Source of the DNA: Novosphingobium sp. PP1Y
Lineage (GTDB): Bacteria; Pseudomonadota; Alphaproteobacteria; Sphingomonadales; Sphingomonadaceae
Length of the DNA stretch: 64,000 nucleotides
Direction: 5' to 3'
Assembly (NCBI RefSeq): GCF_000253255.1
Contig: NC_015580.1
Location: forward strand, 1,377,001 to 1,441,000
Made by a program: the position numbers and the translations under genes. The notes under the pieces were generated by a model. It was not told the origin of the DNA. It ran no database searches and saw nothing but the letters and a program-made list of their open reading frames with translations. Positions 43,725 to 52,641 of the stretch are shown here, one piece after another (the stretch's first letter is position 1; each line of letters begins with the position of its first letter).

Positions 43725-44489
43725 TCACATTGCGGTAACGCCGCCGTCGACCACGAATTCGCAACCGGTGATATAGCGGCTCTCGTCCGAAGCGAGGAAC
43801 AGGTTCATGTTGGCAATGTCGAGCGGCTCGCCCATGCGCTGCATCGGAATGCCCGCGACGATCTGCTTGAAGCCTTCCGGATTGTCCTTGCGCGCAACGT
43901 CCTGCATGGCGGTTTCGATCATGCCCGGGTGCACCGAATTGCAGCGGATGTTCTGGGCCGCGCATTCCTGCGCGATGACCTTAGAGAACAAGCGCACGCC
44001 GCCCTTGGCCGCAGCATAGGCGCCGCACATCTGCACGCCGACCAGGCCGGCAATCGACGACAGGTTGATGATCGAGCCGCCGTGGCCGATCTTGCGCATC
44101 AGCGCCACGGCGCGCTGGGTGCCGTAAAAGACGCTGTCGAGATTGACCCGGTTTTGTTTTTCCCAGTCCGCGGCCGTCAGTTCGGCGATCGGCTTGAGCA
44201 CGGCGATGCCGGCGTTGTTTACGAGTACGTCGAGGCGGCCGTGGCCGGTCTCGATCGTCGTGAAAACGCGGTCCCAGTCCGCTTCGCTGGTGACATCCTG
44301 CGCGAGCGCCTCGGCCTGGCCACCGCTTTCGCGGATAGCTGCGGCGACGGCTTCGGCTCCTGCGATGTCAAGGTCGGTAAGATAGACGAAGGCCCCTTCC
44401 TCGGCGAAGCGTTTGGCGGTTGCCCCGCCGAGCCCGCGGTCGGAGCCCGCTCCGGTTACCAGCGTGATCTTTCCTTCAAGGCGGCCCAT
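43725..44489 (-). CDS. Short-chain dehydrogenase/reductase (SDR)
   Basis: The 254-residue protein has the classical SDR layout: cofactor loop TGAGSDRGLGGATAKRFAEE, the adenine-pocket acid in YLTDLDIAGA pointing to NAD(H), NNAGIAVLKP, the catalytic Ser in SIINLSSIAGLVG and YxxxK in YAAAKGG. The C-terminus ends FVVDGGVTAM. It transcribes in line with the TBDR at 44600, upstream, but a candidate hairpin lies between. It would oxidise or reduce a hydroxyl on a substrate of this island. Its substrate cannot be read from the sequence. Confidence 0.93.
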   Translation of the reverse strand: MGRLEGKITLVTGAGSDRGLGGATAKRFAEEGAFVYLTDLDIAGAEAVAAAIRESGGQAEALAQDVTSEADWDRVFTTIETGHGRLDVLVNNAGIAVLKPIAELTAADWEKQNRVNLDSVFYGTQRAVALMRKIGHGGSIINLSSIAGLVGVQMCGAYAAAKGGVRLFSKVIAQECAAQNIRCNSVHPGMIETAMQDVARKDNPEGFKQIVAGIPMQRMGEPLDIANMNLFLASDESRYITGCEFVVDGGVTAM

Positions 44490-44514
44490 CGTACTACTCT
44501 CCTCTATCGTGGTA

Positions 44515-44548
44515 GGACGCGGAGAAACCCCATGGCTTCCCCGCGTCC
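44515..44548 (-). terminator. Possible terminator after TBDR
   Basis: GGACGCGG (44515-44522) pairs with CCGCGTCC (44541-44548) around an 18-base loop. It lies about 50 bases after the stop of the TBDR at 44600. There is no T-run on either strand, so confidence is low. Confidence 0.35.
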
Positions 44549-44599
44549 CCCCTATGTACTTACCCTAGGAGCTTGCGCCTGTAAGGGCGAGTCGCGGAC

Positions 44600-46873
44600 T
44601 CAATATCTGATGCCGATCGTCGCGCCGTAGGTACGCGGTTCGAGAGCCATGCCGAACGAGAACAGGCCGGCGACGGTAAAGGCGTGCGTCGTGGTCTTCT
44701 CATTGGTCAGGTTGCGGCCGAAGACGCGGAAATAGGCTTCCGTATCGCCGAGATCGAAGTTGAAGGTCAGGCTGCTGTCGACGAGATCCTGCGTCGTGGT
44801 GCGCACGCGTGGATCGTTGCCGTTGACGATGACCTGGGTGACGTTGCCCGAACCGTCGGTGACCGGGGTCAGCGAGGCAGCCGAGATCTGTTCGTCGTAG
44901 GGGCTGATGTGGCGCCAGCCGGCCGTGGCGACGATCTTGCCGAAGCTGGTCGGCACTTCGTAGTCGGCGTTGAGCGACATCGTGAACTTCGGCGCGTAGA
45001 TCAGGCGGTTGGCCGAGTAGTCGAAGGGTACGATGTCGGTGCCAAGGACGCCGTCGGTGATGAAGTTGCGGAAGTGCGACTTCATGTAGGCGCCCGAAGC
45101 GGTGATCCGGAATTCCGGAGTGACGCGCAATGAACCGTCAAGCTCGATGCCCTTGATGATCGCGCCGCCAGGAACGTTGCCGGTAATCGTCTGGTTGCCC
45201 GTCGGGCCGCCGGGGACGGTCAGGTTCTGCTGCATGTTCTTGTAGTCGGACACGTAGCCGGCGAGGTTGATGTCCAGCATGCGGTCGAACAGCGAGAGCT
45301 TGGCGCCAACCTCGTATGCATCGACGGTTTCCGGCTGGAACGGCGTGCTGGCCGTTTCCGCAGTGGCGGCGCGGGGGCTGAAGCCGCCCGAACGGTAGCC
45401 GCGCGACCAGCTTGCGTAGAGCATGGTGTCCGAGTTGGGGCGATAGTCGATGCCGATCTTGGGCGTGAACTTGGTGAAGTTGGCATCGCCCGATCCGATC
45501 AGGCCCGACTGTTCGAAGGCGTTGGTCAGCTTCTTGTTATCGTGCGACCAGCGACCACCGAAGGACAGGCGCCACTTGTCGGCGAAGGCCCAGTTGAAGT
45601 CGCCGAAGAACGCGTAGCTAGTCGTCTTGCCGTTGACGAACTGCGGGTTGCTGTCGAACTCGTCCGCCGGCACCGAGGAATCGAAGCCGAAGAAGCGGGT
45701 GTACTGGGTCAGGTCGTATTTCGAGTGGAAGTAGTATCCGCCCACGACGTAGTCGAAGCCGTCGAACAGGTTGCCTGCAGCGCGCAGTTCCTGGCTCCAC
45801 TGGGTGTAGTGCTGGCGGCGGTCTGCATAATAGAGGTCAACCGAGGAACCGTCGAAGTCCTGGGTCTGCGCCTCGCGGCTGTGGCGCCAGCCGGTGATCG
45901 AGGTCAGCTTCACGGCACCGGCGTCGTAGTTCATCTGCAGCGTCGCGTCGGGAGCGTGATAGGTGCTCACCGCGGCTTCGCCGAAGGTGGTGTACAGGTC
46001 GGTCGTGTTGTTGCGGTTGCATTCCTCGGCGGGAATGAGGCCGCAGAACAGTTCCGAGCTGTTGGTCAGGTTGCTGACGACCGGGTTGAATTTCTGGACG
46101 ACGTTTTCGATGGTGAACTGCCCATCGAAGCCCGAGCCGGTGGGCTGGAACAGCACGCTGGCGCCGTAGCTGTCGCCCTTGCTCCAGCCGTCGCTCGTGT
46201 CGCGGGTGGCGTTATGGTAAAAGCCGTCGGTCTCGTTGTGAAAGTACCACGCCTTGACGCCCCAGGTCTCGCCGTCGCCGTAGTTGGCGATCGCCTTGGC
46301 TGCCCAGGTATTCCAGCGACCATAGGTGAATTCGGCCTTCACGCCGGGTTCCATGGTCGGCTTGGTGCGGGTGATGTTGATGACACCGCCGATGGTGTTC
46401 GCGCCGAACAGGGTACCCTGCGGGCCGCGCAGGACTTCGATCTGGGCGATGTCGAAGGCATCCTGCAACTGGCCGGTGTTGGTGCCGATCGTCACGCCGT
46501 CTACGACGACGCCGACGGTCGGGGTCTGCGACTTCTCGATGTCGGCGTAAGTCAGGCCGCGGATCGAGATGTTGGCTGCCTGCGCGCCCGAATTCTGCTG
46601 GGTTATGAGCAGGCCCGGGGCCGCGCCCTGCAGATCGCCGATGTTTACAGCCGCCTTGTTTTCGAGCATCGCCGTGTTGACCGCGGTAATCGCGATCGGG
46701 GTATCCTGCAGCGTTTCGGAGCGGCGACGGGCAGAAACGATGATTTCATTGGGGTTCGTCGTCTCCACGCCCTGGTCAATGCTCTCCTGCGCACAAGCGG
46801 GGGTCGCAATACAGGTAAGGGCAGTTGTCGAAAGCGCAGCAAACCACGCTCCGCGAATTGTTGCGGATGCCAT
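44600..46873 (-). CDS. TonB-dependent receptor
   Basis: The 757-residue receptor has a signal peptide ending CIATPACAQ, NEIIVSARRRSETLQDTPIA as the start of the plug, and motifs ISIRGLTYADIEKSQTPTVG and IEVLRGPQGTLFGANTIGG. The barrel ends YGATIGIRY. The gene is divergent from the third PTGR-like reductase (47025). This TBDR-reductase divergent pair repeats the arrangement at 40064/42662, which hints at functional coupling of uptake and enone reduction. I saw no clear operator in the 150-base gap at 46874-47024. Cargo unknown. Confidence 0.94.
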   Translation of the reverse strand: MASATIRGAWFAALSTTALTCIATPACAQESIDQGVETTNPNEIIVSARRRSETLQDTPIAITAVNTAMLENKAAVNIGDLQGAAPGLLITQQNSGAQAANISIRGLTYADIEKSQTPTVGVVVDGVTIGTNTGQLQDAFDIAQIEVLRGPQGTLFGANTIGGVINITRTKPTMEPGVKAEFTYGRWNTWAAKAIANYGDGETWGVKAWYFHNETDGFYHNATRDTSDGWSKGDSYGASVLFQPTGSGFDGQFTIENVVQKFNPVVSNLTNSSELFCGLIPAEECNRNNTTDLYTTFGEAAVSTYHAPDATLQMNYDAGAVKLTSITGWRHSREAQTQDFDGSSVDLYYADRRQHYTQWSQELRAAGNLFDGFDYVVGGYYFHSKYDLTQYTRFFGFDSSVPADEFDSNPQFVNGKTTSYAFFGDFNWAFADKWRLSFGGRWSHDNKKLTNAFEQSGLIGSGDANFTKFTPKIGIDYRPNSDTMLYASWSRGYRSGGFSPRAATAETASTPFQPETVDAYEVGAKLSLFDRMLDINLAGYVSDYKNMQQNLTVPGGPTGNQTITGNVPGGAIIKGIELDGSLRVTPEFRITASGAYMKSHFRNFITDGVLGTDIVPFDYSANRLIYAPKFTMSLNADYEVPTSFGKIVATAGWRHISPYDEQISAASLTPVTDGSGNVTQVIVNGNDPRVRTTTQDLVDSSLTFNFDLGDTEAYFRVFGRNLTNEKTTTHAFTVAGLFSFGMALEPRTYGATIGIRY

Positions 46874-47024
46874 CAGTACTTCCTCCCTTGGACCAATCTC
46901 TTCTTGGCCGTAAATTCCCCTTTACTATGTCGGATAATCAAGCGCTTGCCGACCTGCCAATTTGCACAGGTGCGCGCAGGGGTGCGAAGGCCGACCCATT
47001 GGCCAATTGAAGGAGATCGATGCC

Positions 47025-48038
47025 ATGGCAGTCAATCGGCGCTTCCTGCTTGTACGCAGGCCGCAAGGAACACCCGTTCCCGAGGATTTCGAGCTGGTCA
47101 GCGCGGAAATTCCTTCGCCGCCGCCGGGGGGGATCGTGGTACGCAACCACTATATCTCGCTCGATCCGGCCCAGCGCGGCTGGATGGACGATGCGCCCAG
47201 CTACATGCCCCCGATCCCGCTTGGCGATCCGGTTCGGGCGACGACCGTGGGCGTCGTTCATGCGTCCGACAATCCCGACTTCACGCCGGGGCAATGGGTC
47301 ATGGGTCTCAATGCGATCGAGGATTACTCTGTCGCGATGCCCGGGGGCTTTACCATGCCCGTTGACGTCGATGCCGTGGCATCGCCTTCGAACTTTCTCT
47401 CGGCGCTGGGCGCTGTGGGGCTGACCGCCTACTTCGGTCTGCTTGAAGCGGGCAAGCCGCAGCCGGGCGAGACGATCCTCGTTTCGGGTGCGGCCGGTGC
47501 GGTCGGTTCGGCAGTCGGCCAGATCGGCAAGATCGTGGGCTGCAGGGTCGTCGGCATTGCCGGTGGTCCGGACAAGTGCCGCCGCCTGATCGAGGACTAC
47601 GGGTTCGATGCCGCGATCGACTACAAGGGCAAGGACGTCGAGACGCTTGCGGCGGAAATCGCCAAGGCGGCGCCGGATGGCGCGAACGTCGTGTTCGAGA
47701 ATGTCGGCGGCACGGTCATGGAGGCCGAACTGTTCAACCTCGCGCTTCATGCGCGCATCGTCCTGTGCGGCCTGATCAGCGAATACAATTCTGAGGAGAG
47801 GATCGGGATGCGCAACCTGTGGCAGGTGCTTGCCCGCCGGGCGGTGGTGCACGGTTTCCTGATCGCCGACTATGCGGATCGCTTTGCCGAAGGCGGGGCG
47901 ATGATGGCGCGGTGGTTGGCCGAGGGCAGAATGCGCATCGACGAGGACGTCCAGGAAGGCCTGGAGAATGCCTTCGATGCCTTCATGCGGCTGTTCAGCG
48001 GTGCGAACACTGGCAAGCTGGTCCTCAAGATCGCCTGA
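47025..48038 (+). CDS. NADP-dependent oxidoreductase, PTGR type (copy 3)
   Basis: ATG 47025 with AGGAG nine bases upstream gives 337 residues; the open frame from 46962 is not used. It starts RRFLLVRRPQGTPVPEDFEL, very like copy 1 at 36150, and has YISLDPAQRGWMDDAPSYMP, LTAYFGLLEAGKPQPGETIL and the cofactor loop GAAGAVGSAVGQIGKIVGC. The family reduces enones with NADPH. It is convergent with the Rieske gene at 48084. Copies 1 and 3 share the N-terminal pattern, suggesting they are closer to each other than to copy 2. Confidence 0.92.
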   Translation: MAVNRRFLLVRRPQGTPVPEDFELVSAEIPSPPPGGIVVRNHYISLDPAQRGWMDDAPSYMPPIPLGDPVRATTVGVVHASDNPDFTPGQWVMGLNAIEDYSVAMPGGFTMPVDVDAVASPSNFLSALGAVGLTAYFGLLEAGKPQPGETILVSGAAGAVGSAVGQIGKIVGCRVVGIAGGPDKCRRLIEDYGFDAAIDYKGKDVETLAAEIAKAAPDGANVVFENVGGTVMEAELFNLALHARIVLCGLISEYNSEERIGMRNLWQVLARRAVVHGFLIADYADRFAEGGAMMARWLAEGRMRIDEDVQEGLENAFDAFMRLFSGANTGKLVLKIA

Positions 48039-48047
48039 TCGAAGGAA

Positions 48048-48071
48048 GGGCGGCTCTCCTCCGGGCCGCCC
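48048..48071. terminator. Hairpin between convergent genes
   Basis: GGGCGGC and GCCGCCC form a 7-bp GC stem with a 10-base loop, ten bases after the reductase stop and 13 before the Rieske stop at 48084. There is no T-run. Confidence 0.45.
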
Positions 48072-48083
48072 CTCCAGCCTACC

Positions 48084-49268
48084 TCACGCTTTCATGACCG
48101 GCGCGGGGGTCTGACCGGTCTCGTCGAGGTAGTAGTCCACCCACTTGTGGAAGAACTGGTTGCCCGGTTCGTTGCGACCGAAGACCTGATGTGTCATCGC
48201 GCCGCTCTCCAGCCCGTTCTGGACCTTCAGGCCGAGGAAGTAGTCCTCCTCTTCCACCACGTCGAAGAAGAAGTCGCACATCTCGTCCAGCGCCTTGATG
48301 CCTTCTTCGGTTTCGGGCCGGATCGGGAAGACGTAGTTCATCACCGTGACGTTTTCGTTCGCCTTTGCGCCGGGGAAGAGCTGGGCGAACTGGCACATCT
48401 CGGGCGCGAGGAAGAGTGCGAAATTGGGGAAGAGCATGCGAATGAAGTCGTAGCCCCTGTTCTCCTGGGCGCCCCATTGGTCGCGAGGCAGGTCATGCAG
48501 GCCGGTGATCGTGTTTTGCGGGAAGCCGATAAGGATGTGCGGCCCGTGCCCCGCGTATATTGCGCGGTTCGAGGGGGAACGGGTGGCGACGGTATTCGTA
48601 TGCGCGGCCTGGAAGTGGTATCCCTCGAGATAGCCGTCGTAGGCGACTTTCCAGTTTGCGCCGCGCATGACCTTGGACTTGTGATAGTACCAGGTCTCCA
48701 GCTTGAGCGCGGCGAAGTGCTCGTACATGTCCCCCAGCCAAGCGCGCGCATCTATCTCCAGACCCGGCGTCAGGATCACGAAGATCATGCCGGCCACCTC
48801 GTCGCAAGGTAGCTGCGTCATGTTGAGAGTGGAGCGGTCGACCTCGCCGAATGTCGAGGCTTCGGCAATTCCGATGAGCTTGCCGTCGTTGGCATAAGTC
48901 CAGCCGTGGTAGGGACAGGAAAAGGCCCGGCAATTGCCCTTGCCCTCCGGCGCGAGGTTGGCGGCACGGTGCTTGCAGACGTTGAGGAAGGTGCGTGCCT
49001 TGCCGTCCCGGGCGCGGGTGATCACGACGGGCAGGCCCATGACGTCCATGGCCTTGTAGTCGTTGACCTGCGGCAGCTCGATCGAAAGCGCCAGCATGAG
49101 CGGCAGGCGCTTGAAGATCCGCTCCTTCTCGCGCTCCCAGCGGTCTTCGTCGAGGTAGTTGGCGACGGGCACTTGGAAGACACCGCTTGCCTGGTCGGTC
49201 GTGCGGGTTTCGACGAAGTGAAGCATGCGCTCTGCGGCATCGCCGTACTTGGCCATGAGGTCGGTCAT
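48084..49268 (-). CDS. Rieske aromatic-ring-hydroxylating oxygenase alpha subunit (type I, copy A)
   Basis: The 394-residue protein has a Rieske centre with Cys98, His100, Cys118 and His121 (NVCKHRAAN, SCPYHGWTY). The mononuclear iron site follows with His218 and His223 in DGYLEGYHFQAAH. No beta subunit is adjacent, so it may be a homo-oligomer. It is a close paralog of the protein at 56056-57234 (shared EASTFGEVD, DGYLEGYHFQ, LFPGA/LFPGP and the N-terminal AERMLHFVE/AEIMLDYVE). It is encoded 13 bases after the second Rieske gene (49282-50682), so both are probably made together. Candidate reactions are hydroxylation or O-demethylation. Confidence 0.93.
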   Translation of the reverse strand: MTDLMAKYGDAAERMLHFVETRTTDQASGVFQVPVANYLDEDRWEREKERIFKRLPLMLALSIELPQVNDYKAMDVMGLPVVITRARDGKARTFLNVCKHRAANLAPEGKGNCRAFSCPYHGWTYANDGKLIGIAEASTFGEVDRSTLNMTQLPCDEVAGMIFVILTPGLEIDARAWLGDMYEHFAALKLETWYYHKSKVMRGANWKVAYDGYLEGYHFQAAHTNTVATRSPSNRAIYAGHGPHILIGFPQNTITGLHDLPRDQWGAQENRGYDFIRMLFPNFALFLAPEMCQFAQLFPGAKANENVTVMNYVFPIRPETEEGIKALDEMCDFFFDVVEEEDYFLGLKVQNGLESGAMTHQVFGRNEPGNQFFHKWVDYYLDETGQTPAPVMKA

Positions 49269-49281
49269 CGTGGGGGCTCCC

Positions 49282-50682
49282 TCAGTCTTTGAGATAGGAA
49301 TCGAGCGTCTGGTGGAAGTGGCGGATGCGCACTTCCTGGTAGTCGCCCAGTTCTACGCGCTGGTTCTTCGAGGCCTTCAGCCCTTCGTGAGTCAGTTCCA
49401 TGTTTGTCATGTCCTGATCGACGACCGCGCCCAGAACGCCCAGTTCAGGCGCATCGGACCAGTCCTCGTCCTCGCCCAGCATGTGCATCGGCACTCCGAC
49501 CGGGCGCGGCTGGCCTTCGGGCACCCGGGCGATCACGCGCACTTCCATCAGGCAATGGTCCTGATCGGGCCAGGGGCGCCAGCGGTAGACGATGTTCGGC
49601 ATGAACCCGCCCCATGGCGCGAAGTTGGGAAAGACATTGTAGACCAGCGCGTCGAGCAGCTCGCTTTCCGAGACCTGGGAGTAATCGCCGCCGAACATCT
49701 CCTGGGAGGTTTTGCGCATTGCGTCGCCCAGTGCCTGCCTGGCGGTCTTGCCTTCGGCTACGTCGATCGCGTGATCGTCCTTGTTCGCCTCATAGTTGTC
49801 GGCAGAGCGTCCGTTGTATTTGCGAAATTCGTCGATGATCCACTGCTCGGAGAGCTTCGCGTCGGAGACGTGGGGGCTGACGACGCCGAAGGGCGTGTAG
49901 TTCACGTTCACGTGGCGCGAGAGCACGTGATAGGCGGCGTTGGCATCGCCGGTGAAGGGCATGAGCTGGGGATGCGTGACGTAGGCGTGGTAGCTTTCCA
50001 TGAAGGCTTCCATGGTGATCTTCCAGTTCGCCTTCACGACCTTGCCCACCCAGGCGACCGTCACGCATTCCTCGTGGCGCCAGCGCTTGAAGAACTCGGG
50101 TAGCGGCTCGAGGAACTCCTCAAGGCTCGGTCCCTCATCGCTTTCGCGCACGAAGATGTAGCCGCCCCACTGACCGACATGAGCCTCGGGTAGTTGCATC
50201 TTCTCGTCTGTAAGGTGCCCGAAGTCCCAGCGGCAGGGAATGTTGCGCAGGCTGCCGTCGGTGTTCCATGAAAAGCCGTGGAACGGGCAGACGAACTGCT
50301 CGACGCTGCCGCTGTCGGTCTTGAGCTTGCGTCCGCGGTGGAGGCAGACGTTGTGGAGAGCTTTGACGCTGCCGTCTTCCTGACGCACGATCAGGTAGGA
50401 GCGGCCGGCGTTTTCATAGGTCACATAGTCGCCCGGCTCGGGCAGGTCTTCCTCGCGCGCGGCAAATTGCCATACGCGCGGCCACATCCTTTCATTTTCT
50501 GCGCGGAAGAATTCCGGGTAGTAATAGCGCGAGGCGTCGACGGCATCGGAGCCGAGATACTGGTACTGGTCCTGCGCGACGAACGCGGGCGGGGCCACGT
50601 CGTCTGCGGCGAGGATGTCTTCCCAGCCCGGGCCGGGGCAACGCGCCTTGTTGAAGCCTTCGCGAGAATCGAAATCAGCCAT
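49282..50682 (-). CDS. Rieske aromatic-ring-hydroxylating oxygenase alpha subunit (type II, copy B)
   Basis: ATG 50682 after GGAGAGG gives 466 residues. The Rieske site uses Cys113, His115, Cys132 and His135 (NVCLHRGRKL, FVCPFHGFSW), and the iron site is His232 and His237 in MESYHAYVTHPQ. It belongs to a different subgroup from copy A and is paralogous to the 448-residue protein at 59581-60927. It is the first gene of a two-gene operon with copy A. An FNR-like box lies 57 bases upstream, and a strong terminator of the upstream SDR isolates the operon. No small beta subunit or reductase is nearby. Confidence 0.93.
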   Translation of the reverse strand: MADFDSREGFNKARCPGPGWEDILAADDVAPPAFVAQDQYQYLGSDAVDASRYYYPEFFRAENERMWPRVWQFAAREEDLPEPGDYVTYENAGRSYLIVRQEDGSVKALHNVCLHRGRKLKTDSGSVEQFVCPFHGFSWNTDGSLRNIPCRWDFGHLTDEKMQLPEAHVGQWGGYIFVRESDEGPSLEEFLEPLPEFFKRWRHEECVTVAWVGKVVKANWKITMEAFMESYHAYVTHPQLMPFTGDANAAYHVLSRHVNVNYTPFGVVSPHVSDAKLSEQWIIDEFRKYNGRSADNYEANKDDHAIDVAEGKTARQALGDAMRKTSQEMFGGDYSQVSESELLDALVYNVFPNFAPWGGFMPNIVYRWRPWPDQDHCLMEVRVIARVPEGQPRPVGVPMHMLGEDEDWSDAPELGVLGAVVDQDMTNMELTHEGLKASKNQRVELGDYQEVRIRHFHQTLDSYLKD

Positions 50683-50738
50683 TGTTGCCTCTCCGCATGT
50701 TCTGGAGAGACAGATCCCATATTTGCGCGGCACCGCGC

Positions 50739-50752
50739 TTGATTCAGGTCAA
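50739..50752. promoter_or_regulatory. FNR/FixK-type box upstream of the Rieske operon
   Basis: TTGATTCAGGTCAA fits TTGAT-N4-RTCAA, the Crp/Fnr anaerobox form used by FnrL and FixK in alphaproteobacteria. It lies 57 bases upstream of the first Rieske start (50682), a usual distance for an activator. Function is inferred from the consensus match and position only. Confidence 0.5.
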
Positions 50753-50849
50753 GAACGGGCGCGGGCAGGGCCTGTACTTTTTGCTAGGAAACCGCACAAG
50801 CAGGGGGCTTTCATGAAGTTACCGGCAAGGTTGCCGGATTTTTCGGGCC

Positions 50850-50880
50850 AAAAAAAAACGGGCTCCGAAAAGGAGCCCGT
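50850..50880 (-). terminator. Strong Rho-independent terminator after the SDR gene
   Basis: On the minus strand ACGGGCTCC and GGAGCCCGT (9 bp, five-base loop) are followed by a run of nine T. It starts about 28 bases after the SDR stop at 50908. Next to it, CCGGCAA-GG-TTGCCGG with ATTTTT (50822-50843, plus strand) forms a second hairpin facing the other way. Confidence 0.88.
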
Positions 50881-50907
50881 CATCGCTGTCCGTATGAAGG
50901 GCCAGTG

Positions 50908-51669
50908 TCAGAACTGGACGCGCTTGGTGAAGCCGCCGTCGATCACGATGTTGGCGCCGGTCATCGCCTTGCAGGCCGGTGAAGCGGTGAAGGCGATGGC
51001 ATTGGCCAATTCCTCGCCGGTGGTCATCCGTCCATTGGGAATGGATCCGAGGATCTGGTTGTAGAACTCCGGCATATTGTCCTTGATGTAGGCCCAGGGA
51101 CCGTCTTCGGTCCAGACCGGGCCCGGAGTGATGCAGTTGGCGCGAATGCCCTCTGACGCAAAGGACTGCGCCATGGCCGAACAATAGTTCATCACTGCGG
51201 CCTTGATCGAATTGTAGGGCTGTACGCCCATGAATTCCTCGACTGCGCCGGTCGAGCTGATGCACACGATCGAGCCGTCCTCGGACTTCGTAAGGAACGG
51301 ACGCGCGGCGGCGATGCCGCGACGCATCGGCAGGATGTCGGCGGCCAGTATGGTCTGCCATGCTTCGTCGGTGTCCTGGCCGGGATTGGCCGAGGTGAAG
51401 CTGATGAAGATGTCGCAGCCGCCCAGTGTTTCGGCGGCCTTCTCGACGAATGCGGGCACGGCGGCCGGATCGGTCACGTCAAGCGCTTCGCCATACGCGC
51501 TTACGCCATGCGACTTGATTTCGCCGATCACGTTGTCGACCTTGCCCTGGGAACGACCGCAGATGGCGACGTCGCATCCTTCGGCGGCCAGTACCCGGGC
51601 GACAACACGGCCGATGCCGCCATTGGCGCCGAGCAGGATGGCCTTCTTGCCCTTCAGTCCGAGATCCAT
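50908..51669 (-). CDS. SDR-family oxidoreductase
   Basis: ATG 51669 follows GAGGAG by eight bases and gives 253 residues; the open frame to 52344 is a shadow of the divergent SDR. The cofactor loop is LLGANGGIGRVVARVLAAEG, with the NADP-favouring basic pair in ICGRSQGKVD. The catalytic set is Ser in CISSTGAVEEF and Y-N-S-I-K in QPYNSIKAAV, and the end is NIVIDGGFTKRVQF. The usual NNAG is replaced by SFTSAN, an unusual variation. It is divergent from the SDR at 51832 and has its own strong terminator. Substrate unknown. Confidence 0.93.
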   Translation of the reverse strand: MDLGLKGKKAILLGANGGIGRVVARVLAAEGCDVAICGRSQGKVDNVIGEIKSHGVSAYGEALDVTDPAAVPAFVEKAAETLGGCDIFISFTSANPGQDTDEAWQTILAADILPMRRGIAAARPFLTKSEDGSIVCISSTGAVEEFMGVQPYNSIKAAVMNYCSAMAQSFASEGIRANCITPGPVWTEDGPWAYIKDNMPEFYNQILGSIPNGRMTTGEELANAIAFTASPACKAMTGANIVIDGGFTKRVQF

Positions 51670-51831
51670 GTGATCAGCTCCTCTGCCATTGCCGGACCTT
51701 GGTATCCGGCTCCTGTGCGAATGTCTCCTTTCGCCGCTGAGGACCATGGGGACCACTACACTTTTGATCAGGAATGCTGGTCCGGCGCGCGTGCTAGCTC
51801 TTTGCCAGACAAGACGATCAAGGAGAGAGCC

Positions 51832-52641
51832 ATGGCACGACTGCAAGGCAAGAGGGCCGTCATCCTGGGCGCAAGTAGCCCCGACAACATGGGCCAGCAT
51901 ATCGCCCGCCGCTTCATGAAAGAAGGCGCGAGCGTGCTCGTTTCCGGTCGCAAGGACGATGTTCTGAAGAAGTTTGCGGAAGAAACCGGCTGCGAATGGG
52001 CTGCCTGCGATCTCACGGACGAAGCCAGCGTCAATGCCCTGGCCGATGCCGCGCAGGCGAGGCTTGGCGGCATCGACATCGCCGTGAACGCGACCGGCTG
52101 GGGCCTGCTCAAGCCCTTCCTCGACACGACGCACGAGGATCTTGTGGCGATGACCGACCTGCAATACATCGGCCCCTTCCATTTCTATCAGGCAATGCTG
52201 CGCAAGATGATGCGCAGCAATGGCGGCCGGGGCGGATCGATCATCCAGATCAGCTCGGCGACGGCAACGATCATGCTCAACGACCATGCCGCCTACATGG
52301 GCACCAAGGCCGGGGCAGACCATGTGATCCGCTGCGTGGCCCACGAATTCGGCAGCGAGGGCGTGCGCGCCAATTCGATATCGCCTGGCCTCACCGATAC
52401 GCCGATGACTTCGTACGCGAAGGATGTGCCCGGCCTGTTCGATTCCTTCCTCGCAGGGTACCCGCTGGGCCGGATCGGCACTTCGGACGACATCGCCGCG
52501 GCTGCTGTCTGGCTAGCCAGTGACGAGTGCTTCATGACCGGCGAGAACCTCCAGGTGAACGGCGGCCTTACCTTGCGCCGCAATCCGATGAAGAGCGAGA
52601 TCGAGGCCTCGGTCGCGGCGGCAACCGGAGCTGCTCAATGA
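51832..52641 (+). CDS. SDR-family oxidoreductase, operon with flavoprotein
   Basis: ATG 51832 with AAGGAGAG upstream gives 269 residues. The cofactor region is VILGASSPDNMGQHIARRFM, followed by LVSGRKDDV, and the active site has SSATATIMLND and Y-M-G-T-K in AAYMGTKAGAD. NVNATGWG stands in for NNAG. It overlaps the flavoprotein gene by four bases (52638-52641), so the two are made together and probably act in sequence, for example alcohol oxidation followed by ring desaturation. The longer frame from 51508 overlaps the divergent SDR and is not used. Confidence 0.93.
   Translation: MARLQGKRAVILGASSPDNMGQHIARRFMKEGASVLVSGRKDDVLKKFAEETGCEWAACDLTDEASVNALADAAQARLGGIDIAVNATGWGLLKPFLDTTHEDLVAMTDLQYIGPFHFYQAMLRKMMRSNGGRGGSIIQISSATATIMLNDHAAYMGTKAGADHVIRCVAHEFGSEGVRANSISPGLTDTPMTSYAKDVPGLFDSFLAGYPLGRIGTSDDIAAAAVWLASDECFMTGENLQVNGGLTLRRNPMKSEIEASVAAATGAAQ

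Noticed and set aside
45542..47365. Plus-strand open frame of 607 residues
   Set aside because: It is antisense to the TBDR at 44600 and runs into the reductase in another frame; composition is low-complexity Arg/Val/Gly without family motifs.
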